Origin: Pedobacter hartonius
GTDB taxonomy: Bacteria; Bacteroidota; Bacteroidia; Sphingobacteriales; Sphingobacteriaceae
Direction: 5' to 3'
NCBI RefSeq assembly: GCF_900107535.1
Contig: NZ_FNRA01000004.1
Coordinates: 367,103-431,102 of the forward strand
Length of the DNA stretch: 64,000 bases
How positions within the stretch are numbered: position 1 is the first letter of the stretch; the number at the start of each line of letters is the position of its first letter. This document shows positions 27,807 through 35,708 of the stretch, piece by piece. Under the pieces are notes generated by a model. That model ran no database searches, was not told the origin of the DNA, and worked only from the letters and a program-made list of their open reading frames with translations. The position numbers and the translations under genes are program-made.

Positions 27807-27948
27807 TATACTGGTCCTACCAGGCATAGTTCGGGCTTAGCCAAAACATGCCCCCGCTATACCCCGGCATTACCCTTTTAGGTATAGCTGAGGTATAGCC
27901 GGGCTAAGAATGAAGTAACAGTGGGGTATGCCTGGCAGGACTAGTATA
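27807..27948. repeat. 142-bp palindromic non-coding element, MITE- or REP-like
   Basis: Bounded by 22-bp inverted repeats (27807-27828 and 27927-27948, 20 of 22 paired) that begin and end with TATA. Inside are further nested pairs: CTTAGCC (27836-27842) with GGCTAAG (27902-27908), and GCTATACC (27856-27863) with two copies of GGTATAGC (27881-27888, 27892-27899). No open reading frame fills it. Flanking TA dinucleotides could be a target-site duplication. Confidence 0.55.
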
Positions 27949-28050
27949 TTACGCTAAGCGCTGCAATTTAAGAAGCAGGTAAGGTACTCTATACGACAAG
28001 TTATTATTTATATCCGGGCACGATGTTGCAGGATAGCCTGATTTTAAGCA

Positions 28051-28088
28051 AAAAAGCGCGGTCCTGGGATAAGAAGCGCGCTTTTGTA
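28051..28088. terminator. terminator of the NtrC-type regulator gene
   Basis: AAAAGCGCG (28052-28060) pairs with CGCGCTTTT (28077-28085) around a 16-base loop. On the minus strand the stem continues into TTTTTTGC, fitting termination of the gene that ends at 28115. The plus strand also has a short T-run. Confidence 0.7.
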
Positions 28089-28114
28089 AAAGTAGTATTC
28101 TTTATTCTATAATA

Positions 28115-29518
28115 TTATTCCGTTACTCTTTTCAGTCCGAACTTCTCGATTTTGCTGTACAGGTGGCTGCGCTGAATATCGATGTCGTCTGCTGTTTTAG
28201 AGACATTCCAGTTGTTTTTTTCCAGTTTAAACTTGATGAATTCCCTTTCAGCATGGTCTTTATAGTCCTGGAAATTATTGAATTTATCATAGTTGGTGGT
28301 GCTTACGGCAGCGCCGCTAGTTCCGTTTGCAGCACCTGCAGCACCAATATTGGTACCTCCGCCGGGATTAGCAAATGCGGCTACATCGTGGTCTGTGATG
28401 ATTTTATCGCTGAGGATGATCAGACGTTCGATCATATTGTGCAGTTCACGTACGTTTCCTGTCCATGGTAATCCTTTCAGGGCTTCCATTCCGGCGTCAC
28501 TGATCTTTTTTACCGGCATTCCGTAGTCCTTGCAGATCTCTTCCAGGAAGCTGAGTGCAATTTCAGGGATATCTTCAATACGTTCGGTGAGGTGGGGAAC
28601 ATGAATGTTGATTACATTCAGGCGGTGGTATAAGTCCATCCTGAAGTTACCGTCCTCAATTTCCTTCATCAGGTCTTTGTTGGTTGCAGCAAGCACACGT
28701 ACATTCACTTCCAGTTCTTTCTCCCCGCCAACACGTGTAATCTTATGTTCCTGTAAGGCACGCAGTACTTTAGCCTGTGCAGAAAGGCTCATATCGCCAA
28801 TCTCATCCAGAAATAATGTACCGCCATTGGCAAGTTCAAATTTACCGATCCGCTGTTTAACGGCAGAAGTAAATGAACCTTTCTCATGTCCGAATAGTTC
28901 ACTTTCTATCAGCTCAGAAGGAATAGCAGCACAGTTCACCTCGATTAAGGGGTTGTCAGACCTGTGTGATTTTTCATGCAGCCATCGGGCCACCAGTTCT
29001 TTTCCGCTACCATTTGCGCCGGTAATCAATACCCTTGCTTCGGTAGGGGCAACACGCTCAATCGTCTCTTTGATCTTATTGATATTTTCAGAACTTCCAA
29101 GGATATCCCTTGTCTTGCTTACTTTTCTTTTGAGTACCTTGGTTTCGGTAACGAGGTTACCTCTGTCTAAAGCATTTCTAACGGTAATCAGTAAACGGTT
29201 CAGATCAGGTGGCTTAGAGATAAAATCGAAGGCTCCTTTTTTACTTGCCTCAATGGCAGTTTCTACAGTACCATGGCCTGAGATCATAATGAATGGAAGA
29301 TCCGGACTGAAAGCCAGTGCCTGTTCAAGCACCTCCATCCCGTCCATCTTGTTCATCTTTATGTCGCACAATACCAGATCGAATTTCTTTTTCTTAATCA
29401 GATCTAACCCCTCAACGCCATTATCAATATCTTCAACTTCATAGTTCTCATACTCTAAGATCTCACGTAATGTGCTTCTTATCGCACGCTCATCATCAAT
29501 AATTAATAATTTTGCCAT
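28115..29518 (-). CDS. NtrC-type response regulator (receiver, AAA+, Fis-like HTH)
   Basis: 467-residue regulator. The receiver (1-120) carries Asp52 as phosphoacceptor. The AAA+ domain has Walker A GANGSGKE (167-174) and Walker B GTLFLDEIGD (233-242). A low-complexity Gly/Ala linker near 390-410 precedes a Fis-type helix-turn-helix at the C terminus (NVSKTADDIDIQRSHLYSKI). The loop that normally reads GAFTGA and touches sigma-54 reads GSFTSA here (214-219). The protein may therefore use a relaxed contact or act without classical sigma-54 activation. No kinase gene is adjacent. A terminator follows the gene. Confidence 0.92.
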   Translation of the reverse strand: MAKLLIIDDERAIRSTLREILEYENYEVEDIDNGVEGLDLIKKKKFDLVLCDIKMNKMDGMEVLEQALAFSPDLPFIMISGHGTVETAIEASKKGAFDFISKPPDLNRLLITVRNALDRGNLVTETKVLKRKVSKTRDILGSSENINKIKETIERVAPTEARVLITGANGSGKELVARWLHEKSHRSDNPLIEVNCAAIPSELIESELFGHEKGSFTSAVKQRIGKFELANGGTLFLDEIGDMSLSAQAKVLRALQEHKITRVGGEKELEVNVRVLAATNKDLMKEIEDGNFRMDLYHRLNVINIHVPHLTERIEDIPEIALSFLEEICKDYGMPVKKISDAGMEALKGLPWTGNVRELHNMIERLIILSDKIITDHDVAAFANPGGGTNIGAAGAANGTSGAAVSTTNYDKFNNFQDYKDHAEREFIKFKLEKNNWNVSKTADDIDIQRSHLYSKIEKFGLKRVTE

Positions 29519-29592
29519 AGGTTGTACTCTCTTCTCTTTTATTGGATACGAATATATTTACTAATTATCAATTATTGTTGATAAAATAAAAA

Positions 29593-29974
29593 AATGCAAG
29601 CCTGTAAGCCGGGTTCTGTACCCCAACGAATCAGGGCTTCTATCATTAATCTACTATAAATGTTGCCATTTATCTCTAACGACCTACCCACTGACATCGG
29701 ACGAGCAGCCCTACATGCGTCAGCCTATTTGGTCTTTCAACTCCCGGGGTTTACCAGCTCTTCCGGTCGCCCGGAAAATTCGTGAGCTCTTACCTCACGT
29801 TTTCAACCTTACCTGTGCCTGGGCCATCGGCGGTATACTTTCTGCGGCACTTTCCATAATTCAGGTCTTCATTCCCAAACCTCTTCCCGTTAGGAAGCGG
29901 GATGCTCTGTGTTGCCCGGACTTTCCTCTCTAAGATGCCGGAGCATTACTTACAGCGATAGAACGGCTTGCATT
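29593..29974 (-). ncRNA. rnpB: RNase P RNA
   Basis: About 382-nt catalytic RNA that trims the 5' end of tRNA precursors. Read on the minus strand, the ends pair (AATGCAAGCC with GGCTTGCATT) to form P1. The universal core is clear: GAGGAAAGTCCGGGC near the 5' end and ACAGAACCCGGCTTACAGG near the 3' end. It is of the bacterial A type. A T-rich tract (TTTTTTTATTTT) follows the 3' end, and a 7-bp palindrome lies just beyond (29565-29584). Confidence 0.96.
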
Positions 29975-29979
29975 TTGCG

Positions 29980-29987
29980 CAAATATA
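29980..29987 (-). promoter_or_regulatory. -7 element of the rnpB promoter
   Basis: TATATTTG on the minus strand is an exact TAnnTTTG match. It ends 6 bases before the predicted 5' end of the RNA, the spacing expected for a Bacteroidota promoter. Confidence 0.6.
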
Positions 29988-30037
29988 TAAAACCTGCATA
30001 AGATTATGCCTAACAATTCAAAATGAATAGGAAACGG

Positions 30038-30457
30038 TTATTTGCAGTCTTTAAGATCCTTTGCTACCTGCTCGTTGGTATACATTCCCTGTTTATGCCC
30101 GAATCCGTTGGTAATATAGACAATCAGTTGGGCAATATCTATATCTGCCATATTAAAATCAGGCATTTTGCCCTCATAAACTTTACCGTGTATGGTAAGG
30201 GGTGTGGAAAATCCGTTTTTAATGATACAGGCCAGTTGTGACTTGTTTGCTTTCATGAAAATGCTGTCTGTCAGGGGAGGGGTAAGTTCGCCCAGTCCTT
30301 CACCTTTCTCACCGTGGCAATTCTGGCAGTGCTGAATGTACAGGTCCCTTCCATTGACATAATAGGCGTCGCGCTGCACGCTCTCTGCTGTCTGACAGGA
30401 ATAAAATATCCCGGCCATCAGCAGGGAGAAGATCGTGGATAGGATTAATTTTCTCAC
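30038..30457 (-). CDS. cytochrome c lipoprotein
   Basis: 139-residue monohaem cytochrome c of class I type. A lipoprotein signal with lipid-bearing Cys21 (IFYSC) is followed by the haem-binding motif CQNCH (Cys44, Cys47, His48) and the probable axial Met98 in YEGKMPDF. A C-terminal helix (DIAQLIVYITNGFG) closes the fold. It should carry electrons at the outer face of the inner membrane or in the periplasm. It starts at the base after the SCO gene's stop codon, so the two are one operon. Confidence 0.92.
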   Translation of the reverse strand: MRKLILSTIFSLLMAGIFYSCQTAESVQRDAYYVNGRDLYIQHCQNCHGEKGEGLGELTPPLTDSIFMKANKSQLACIIKNGFSTPLTIHGKVYEGKMPDFNMADIDIAQLIVYITNGFGHKQGMYTNEQVAKDLKDCK

Positions 30458-31108
30458 TTATTGTTTTTCCTCGAGTAATACAGGAATGTCTTTTTCCAGC
30501 TGGGCTACCTGGTCGGCATTGGTACCGTCATATGCCCCGCGGATCCTCCTGTCTTTATCGATCAGTACAAGGTACCCCTGGTGTACATAACCCTGTTTGT
30601 CTGTGCCGTCCTGTTCCACTGAAACGAGGTAACTTTTTGTGGCAAGGCCATAGACCGTATCCTTCAGGCCATAGGCGAACTGCCATTTAGGACCATCAAC
30701 ACCAAGTTTCTGTGCATATTTTTTTAATACCGAAGGTGTATCGTATTTAAAATCTATCGTATGTGACAGGAACATCACCTCAGGATTGTCCCTGAATTTG
30801 TCAAATATGTTCTTCATGTTCCGGTGCATAATAGGGCAGATGCTGGTACAGGAAGTGAAAAAAAAGTCTGCAACATATATCTTACCCTTAAAATTGTCGT
30901 TCGTAATATATGTACTGTCCTGATTGAGTAATTTAAACGCGGGGATGGTTTGATAAACCGTATCCACACTCCTAGTCCCGTCGCTGTTTTTCACCGTTTT
31001 GGTGTCTCTCAAACCGTAAACAGGAAGCTTCCGTTGCTCCTTACAGGCACATAAAAAGAGGATTGCCGCTAGCACAATGGTGTATCTGATCGTAAACTGG
31101 TATTTCAT
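30458..31108 (-). CDS. SCO family copper/thiol lipoprotein (copy 1)
   Basis: 216-residue thioredoxin-fold protein of the SCO1/SenC group, which delivers copper to, or reduces thiols of, haem-copper oxidases. A lipoprotein signal ends at about Cys22 (LFLCAC). The copper/redox motif CTSIC (Cys87, Cys91) and the third ligand His176 in YVHQGYL are present. It abuts the cytochrome c gene downstream. A second SCO gene lies at 33155-33760 in the opposite orientation. No oxidase gene is visible in the window, so the target is unknown. Confidence 0.92.
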   Translation of the reverse strand: MKYQFTIRYTIVLAAILFLCACKEQRKLPVYGLRDTKTVKNSDGTRSVDTVYQTIPAFKLLNQDSTYITNDNFKGKIYVADFFFTSCTSICPIMHRNMKNIFDKFRDNPEVMFLSHTIDFKYDTPSVLKKYAQKLGVDGPKWQFAYGLKDTVYGLATKSYLVSVEQDGTDKQGYVHQGYLVLIDKDRRIRGAYDGTNADQVAQLEKDIPVLLEEKQ

Positions 31109-31177
31109 ATAAATTGATTGTTAAGGCAAAGGTACATTACTGTGAAAATAAAGTGTAAGGTAGCTGTAAATATTTAT

Positions 31178-31185
31178 TAGTTTTG
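31178..31185 (+). promoter_or_regulatory. -7 element of the fabH promoter
   Basis: TAGTTTTG is an exact TAnnTTTG match 21 bases before the ATG at 31207. It overlaps the TTG at 31183, which argues against that TTG as the start codon. Confidence 0.5.
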
Positions 31186-31206
31186 CCCAAAGAATTGAAA
31201 CACTTA

Positions 31207-32208
31207 ATGAGAAAGAGATATAATGCTGCCATAACAGCTTTGGGAGGATATGTACCAGACACCATTTTAACGAATCAAGATCTTGAAAAGATGGTAGATA
31301 CGAATAATGAATGGATTATTTCGAGAACCGGAATTCAGGAAAGAAGGATTCTGAACGATGATTCGCTGGCTACTTCTGATTTGGCTACTATGGCGGTTAA
31401 AAGTTTGCTGAAAGACAGCAGTATTGACCCTGCGGAAATTGAATGCGTTATTGTAGCCACGGCAACGCCGGACTATATTATGGTCTCTACAGCAAGTATT
31501 GTTTGTGAAAAAGCAGGACTAAAAAATGCCTGGGGGGTAGATTCCAATGCAGCATGCAGTGGATTTTTATATGCGCTCACGCTGGGCGCAAGTTTGGTTG
31601 AAAGTAACCGTTACAAAAACGTGATCGTTGTTGGTGCTGATGCCAACAGCTCTATCGTCAATTATTCCGACAGGAACACCTGCATCCTTTTCGGAGACGG
31701 CGCCGGTGCAGTATTACTGGAACGTACCGAAGAAGAAGTTGGACTGATAGACAATGTATTCAGAACAGATGGTGTAGGTAAAGAACATCTTATCGTTACT
31801 GCCGGAGGATCCCTGCATCCGTCATCTCCGGAAACACTGGAAAAAAAATTAAATTATATCTCTCAGAACGGAAGGGTGGTTTTTAAAGCTGCAATCGAGG
31901 GAATGACCCAAACCTGTACAGAGATCATGGAGAGAAATGACATGGTTGCGAAAGATGTCAACTGGCTGATCCCGCATCAGGCTAACCTGAGGATTATCAA
32001 AGCCGTAGGAGAGAAGCTGGGGCTTAACGAAAGCCAGGTGAAGGTAAATATTCAGCGTTATGGTAATACTACGGCTGCAACTATTCCGTTGTGCCTATGG
32101 GAGTTTAAAAACGACTTTAAAGAAAATGACAATATGCTGCTCACTGCTTTTGGCGCCGGGTTCTCCTGGGGTGCCACTTATTTAAAGTGGGGGAAACTAA
32201 GAAAGTAA
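31207..32208 (+). CDS. fabH: 3-oxoacyl-[acyl-carrier-protein] synthase III
   Basis: 333-residue condensing enzyme that joins an acyl-CoA starter to malonyl-ACP to begin fatty-acid synthesis. The catalytic triad is visible: Cys117 in SNAACSGFL, His257 in PHQANLRI and Asn287 in YGNTTAAT. The N terminus has the usual NAAITALGGYVPD and NNEWIISRTGI. The ATG at 31207 is used; an in-frame TTG 24 bases upstream overlaps the promoter. plsX and rpmF, common partners, are not nearby, so it may be one of several FabH copies; the starter specificity is unknown. Confidence 0.93.
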   Translation: MRKRYNAAITALGGYVPDTILTNQDLEKMVDTNNEWIISRTGIQERRILNDDSLATSDLATMAVKSLLKDSSIDPAEIECVIVATATPDYIMVSTASIVCEKAGLKNAWGVDSNAACSGFLYALTLGASLVESNRYKNVIVVGADANSSIVNYSDRNTCILFGDGAGAVLLERTEEEVGLIDNVFRTDGVGKEHLIVTAGGSLHPSSPETLEKKLNYISQNGRVVFKAAIEGMTQTCTEIMERNDMVAKDVNWLIPHQANLRIIKAVGEKLGLNESQVKVNIQRYGNTTAATIPLCLWEFKNDFKENDNMLLTAFGAGFSWGATYLKWGKLRK

Positions 32209-32214
32209 ACAAAA

Positions 32215-32592
32215 ATGCTGACACGCGCCATTGCTATTTTACTTCTATGCTGTTCGGTTTCAGTAAACCTGGCGGGACTTTTTGTTTTTGCAGGTTTCGA
32301 AATAAACAAAACGTATATCGCAAATGAACTGTGTATCAACAGGAACAGACCGGAACTGCACTGTAACGGTAAATGTTACCTGATGAATAAGCTTAAACAG
32401 GCGCAGGACAAAGAGCAGAAACAGCAACGCCAGTTTCAAAAAATACAATTACAACTGCAGGAAGCCATCGTTGCCCTGCCCTACGTTTTCAAACAATATT
32501 CCATTGCAGCCATTAATTTCCGCATCCCCCTTACTACAGGGATGCCGGTTGCCAGGATAAATGTTATCTTTCATCCTCCACAGCTCGGCTGA
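32215..32592 (+). CDS. small exported or membrane-anchored protein with Cys cluster
   Basis: 125-residue protein of unknown function. It has a hydrophobic N-terminal segment (about 5-28). A short Cys/His cluster CINRNRPELHCNGKCYL (about 40-56) could bind a metal ion. A Gln/Lys-rich helical stretch that may form a coiled coil follows, then a beta-rich tail ending NVIFHPPQLG. It begins 6 bases after fabH and precedes a lipoprotein gene and a second SCO gene, so a role in copper or redox handling is possible but unproven. Confidence 0.7.
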   Translation: MLTRAIAILLLCCSVSVNLAGLFVFAGFEINKTYIANELCINRNRPELHCNGKCYLMNKLKQAQDKEQKQQRQFQKIQLQLQEAIVALPYVFKQYSIAAINFRIPLTTGMPVARINVIFHPPQLG

Positions 32593-32720
32593 TCATTTTT
32601 ATTTTCTTGTGATACCATTCCCCGAGTGGTGTAAAATGTTATTGGCTTTGCCTTTAGCAATTCATAAACTATTCAGTCAATGTCTGAACAGGACTTTGGC
32701 TGATCTCTAAAATATTATTG

Positions 32721-33155
32721 ATGAAACCAATTTTTTTATTGCTGACCCTTGTTATCATTACGTGCGCCTGCACACCCGCTGCTAATTATAAAACTGAAAG
32801 AGATGAAGTGATGAAATTCCACGATGTGGTGATGGAAGATCATGGAAAACTGGTAGATCACCAGATGAAGCTGGACACCCTGTTGAAATCCCTGCCCGCA
32901 GTCCGGCAAAAATACCCGGCGATGGATACGCTGCGGGAAAAAGAGACCATGAAACAGACACTGGAAAAGCTGAACAAGGCCGAAGACCTCATGAACGACT
33001 GGATGCATAAGTTTGAGCCTGATGTTACCGGCAAGTCTGACGCTGAAGCAGTAACTTATTTTAAAGCGGAGCGTCTTAAAATAGGCAGTATTGACAGCGT
33101 GTACAAGTCTGAGATTACTTCATCAGGTGCTTACCTGGCTAAATTCGGTAAATAA
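32721..33155 (+). CDS. small helical lipoprotein
   Basis: 144-residue lipoprotein of unknown function. The signal ends in ITCAC. The mature part is almost entirely charged helix (KTERDEVMKFHDVVMEDHGKLVDHQMK onward in this style) with regularly placed His and Met residues, which could bind copper, although no named motif is present. The ATG at 32721 is used; a TTG three bases upstream is the only alternative. Its stop codon overlaps the start of the following SCO gene by one base (TAATG), so the two are translationally coupled. Confidence 0.75.
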   Translation: MKPIFLLLTLVIITCACTPAANYKTERDEVMKFHDVVMEDHGKLVDHQMKLDTLLKSLPAVRQKYPAMDTLREKETMKQTLEKLNKAEDLMNDWMHKFEPDVTGKSDAEAVTYFKAERLKIGSIDSVYKSEITSSGAYLAKFGK

Positions 33156-33760
33156 TGAAGACAGTAATCTATAGCTTACTGCTGCTCAGTATTCTGGCCG
33201 GCTGTAAGAGGAAAGAGAAACAGCTTCCCTTTCTTCAGCAGGAGATTGTAGGAAAAGACACTACCTACAGGACAATCCCCTCATTCAAATTCCTGAACCA
33301 GGACAGTGCCGTGGTCACAGACAAAGATTTTGACGGTACAATTTATGTGGCAGATTTCTTTTTTACCTCTTGCCCTACCATTTGTCCTACCATGCACCGC
33401 AATTTACTGAAGGTGTACAAAAAATACCTGAACAACCCGCAGGTAAAGCTGGCTTCACATACCATCGATGTCAAGTATGATACGCCATCAAGAATGAAGG
33501 CTTATGCAGATAAACTCGGAATCAAAGGTAATCAGTGGGAATTTCTCTGGGGAACCAGGGATAGTATTTATTCGCTTGCAGAACGCAATTACCTGGTCTC
33601 CGTAGGGCAGGACAATAAGGCGCCGGGAGGATTTGTGCACCAGGGCTACCTGATCCTGGTAGACAAGCATAAGCGCATTCGCGGAGCCTATGACGGAACG
33701 GTAGATGAGCAGGTGCAGCAGCTGATGGACGACATGGATGTTTTACTAAAAGAGCAATAG
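33155..33760 (+). CDS. SCO family copper/thiol lipoprotein (copy 2)
   Basis: 201-residue SCO1/SenC protein, clearly related to copy 1. The lipobox is at Cys17 (SILAGC), the copper/redox motif is CPTIC (Cys73, Cys77) and the third ligand is His162 in FVHQGYL. It is coupled to the preceding lipoprotein gene by a one-base overlap and is followed by a PepSY membrane protein gene 2 bases later. The group looks like one transcription unit handling copper or electrons at the membrane. Confidence 0.92.
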   Translation: MKTVIYSLLLLSILAGCKRKEKQLPFLQQEIVGKDTTYRTIPSFKFLNQDSAVVTDKDFDGTIYVADFFFTSCPTICPTMHRNLLKVYKKYLNNPQVKLASHTIDVKYDTPSRMKAYADKLGIKGNQWEFLWGTRDSIYSLAERNYLVSVGQDNKAPGGFVHQGYLILVDKHKRIRGAYDGTVDEQVQQLMDDMDVLLKEQ

Positions 33761-33762
33761 CT

Positions 33763-35346
33763 ATGGGAGAAAATACTTCGACTATCAAACGCCAGGTAAA
33801 ACGCAACATGTACAAATGGCACCGCGTGCTGGGCATCATGACGGTGATTCCGGTCATTTTCTGGACCTGCTCGGGCTTAAGTCATCCCATCATTGCGCAT
33901 TGGTTTAAAGTGCCCCTGGCACACGAATACCTGAAGCCCGAGGTCATAGACCGCGGGCAGGTAAAACTCTCCATCCAGCAGGTACTGAGCAGGAACGGAG
34001 TCAGCCTGTTAAAAAACTTCAGGCTCATCCGCTTTCGCGGACAAACCTTTTACCAGGTGAAGAACAGGAAAAATGAGCTGTTGTATTTTTCTGCCCTGGA
34101 TGGTAAGCAGCTCGTTAATGGGGAGCATTTATATGCAGAGTACCTTGCGCGTTATTTTCTGGGTGACAGTACTTCTAAAGTAAGGGCGGTAGAGAAAATC
34201 ACTGCTTTTAACGGCCAATACCAGTACGTGAACCGTTTACTCCCGGTCTGGAAAATAAGCTTTGGCAGGGGAGACCACATGGATGTCTACGTAGAGACAG
34301 CTCAAAGCAGACTGGCGAATTATAACGACAGTAACCGGAAGGTCTTTCTCTGGGTATTCAGTAATTTTCATAGTTATGCATTCATTGAAAAGATCACAAA
34401 CAATACCTTCAGGTATATTTTGATATTGTTTTTTGCTGCCATCGTGATCTGCTCTACGCTGAGCGGGCTGCTGGTATACGGGTTCTTATGGAACAAGTTC
34501 AAAAAGCCGGTGGATGGGCAGAAATTAGGTTTTCTGCGCCGCAATCACCGCAGTATCGGGATAGCTGTTTCGCTGGTTACGCTGAGTTTCGTCGGCTCCG
34601 GAGCTTACCATGCCACGCGGAAGTTTAAGCCGGACGACAGGATCAATTATGTTTTTGAACCGGAGATCAATATTGCTGAACTGGCTTTTTCTTCAAATGA
34701 CCTGCCGCTGAAATGGGATGAGGTAAGCAATATCTCCGCTGCCCGGTTTGACAACAAAACCTGGTACCAGGTACGCACGCTCAGGAAAGAGAATGACAGC
34801 TGGAAGAAACAGCAGGTGGCAAATGCCGAGACAATGTTTGAAGGAAAAAACAGGAAGAATAAGCCTGACCTGGAATATTACGCTGCTGCTGACGGAAAGT
34901 TTTTACCGGAGGGCGTAATGGAGCATAGCTACAGTCTGGTGAAACATTTTGTAGCACAGGGCGCCGCAGACGGAGAAGCAGCCTGCTGTGAAATGATGGC
35001 GAATGCCGCGGCAGACCAGTCGGCAGCCCTGATCATCTCCTCTTCAGATTACCTGACAAAGTTTGATACAGATTACGGTTTTATCAATAAACGGTTGCCG
35101 GTGGTGAAGCTGGCTTTAAGTACACCCACCCATCTTACGTATTATCTTGAGCCTGCTACGGGAAGACTGGCGGCTAAAGTTCAGGATAGCGACAGACGGG
35201 AAGGCCTGAGTTTCGCTGTTTTTCATAAGTACCTGCTGGTAGATTTCGCCGGGAAGAACTTCAGGGATTTCCTGACCGCCTTTGCCGCAATGGGCGTATT
35301 GGTGGTCAGCGTGCTGGGGCTTATTCTGTTTATTAAAACGAATTAG
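33763..35346 (+). CDS. PepSY-domain membrane protein
   Basis: 527-residue inner-membrane protein with four hydrophobic helices: near residues 20-42 (RVLGIMTVIPVIFWTCSGLSH), 220-245, 270-290 and 500-525. They separate two extracytoplasmic regions that contain PepSY-like repeats. The layout matches PepSY-TM proteins, some of which act as ferric-siderophore or flavin-dependent reductases. Conserved His residues in the helices (HR in the first, NFHSYAF, NHRSIG) could hold haem. Being last in the SCO cluster suggests a part in copper or electron transfer; the exact reaction is unknown. Confidence 0.82.
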   Translation: MGENTSTIKRQVKRNMYKWHRVLGIMTVIPVIFWTCSGLSHPIIAHWFKVPLAHEYLKPEVIDRGQVKLSIQQVLSRNGVSLLKNFRLIRFRGQTFYQVKNRKNELLYFSALDGKQLVNGEHLYAEYLARYFLGDSTSKVRAVEKITAFNGQYQYVNRLLPVWKISFGRGDHMDVYVETAQSRLANYNDSNRKVFLWVFSNFHSYAFIEKITNNTFRYILILFFAAIVICSTLSGLLVYGFLWNKFKKPVDGQKLGFLRRNHRSIGIAVSLVTLSFVGSGAYHATRKFKPDDRINYVFEPEINIAELAFSSNDLPLKWDEVSNISAARFDNKTWYQVRTLRKENDSWKKQQVANAETMFEGKNRKNKPDLEYYAAADGKFLPEGVMEHSYSLVKHFVAQGAADGEAACCEMMANAAADQSAALIISSSDYLTKFDTDYGFINKRLPVVKLALSTPTHLTYYLEPATGRLAAKVQDSDRREGLSFAVFHKYLLVDFAGKNFRDFLTAFAAMGVLVVSVLGLILFIKTN

Positions 35347-35468
35347 CTGATAAAGTCCTTGAAAAGTCATAAAAGGACCAAACCGCTGCATTGCCCTTAA
35401 AATAAATCGTTGAATGGAAAACAAAATACATATATTACTGTTCTTAAATAAAATTAACAGGTTAGATC

Positions 35469-35654
35469 ATGAAAATATTCAAAATCTTCTTCCCCTTTCA
35501 GCAGATGCTTGAGGCAGTAACAGAATTATTTAACACAAAAACAACTACATCTCAACACCTTGTACCTGTGAGGGTAAAAGAAGCTGACAGGTTTGCGATG
35601 ATTAGAGCTCGTGAGGCTCAGCGCAGATACAATCAAGGAAACAATATACTTTAA
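35469..35654 (+). CDS. small protein of unknown function (61 aa)
   Basis: Begins MKIFKIFFPFQQMLEAVTEL, then a polar Thr-rich stretch and a basic helix with DRFAMIRAREAQRRYNQG. There is no signal peptide and only a short hydrophobic N terminus. A real gene is supported by its own intrinsic terminator immediately downstream and by a 120-base gap upstream, but no homology is recognised. Confidence 0.5.
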   Translation: MKIFKIFFPFQQMLEAVTELFNTKTTTSQHLVPVRVKEADRFAMIRAREAQRRYNQGNNIL

Positions 35655-35662
35655 AATACATG

Positions 35663-35694
35663 AAAGCTGCCCCATAAAGGCAGCTTTTGTTTTA
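35663..35694 (+). terminator. intrinsic terminator after the 61-aa gene
   Basis: AAAGCTGCC (35663-35671) pairs with GGCAGCTTT (35679-35687) around a 7-base loop, followed by TGTTTTAT. It separates the small gene from poxB. Confidence 0.8.
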
Positions 35695-35708
35695 TACGCA
35701 TAAAAATT

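Noticed and set aside
28605..29444. 279-codon frame on the plus strand inside the NtrC-type regulator gene
   Set aside because: It lies wholly opposite a well-supported gene, is Ser/Leu-rich in the way antisense frames are, and has no recognisable domain.
29715..29933. 72-codon frame within the RNase P RNA region
   Set aside because: The sequence is fully explained by rnpB on the other strand.
35351..35375. Terminator after the PepSY gene (GTCCTT/AAGGAC pairing)
   Set aside because: The stem is six base pairs with an 11-base loop and no T-run follows.
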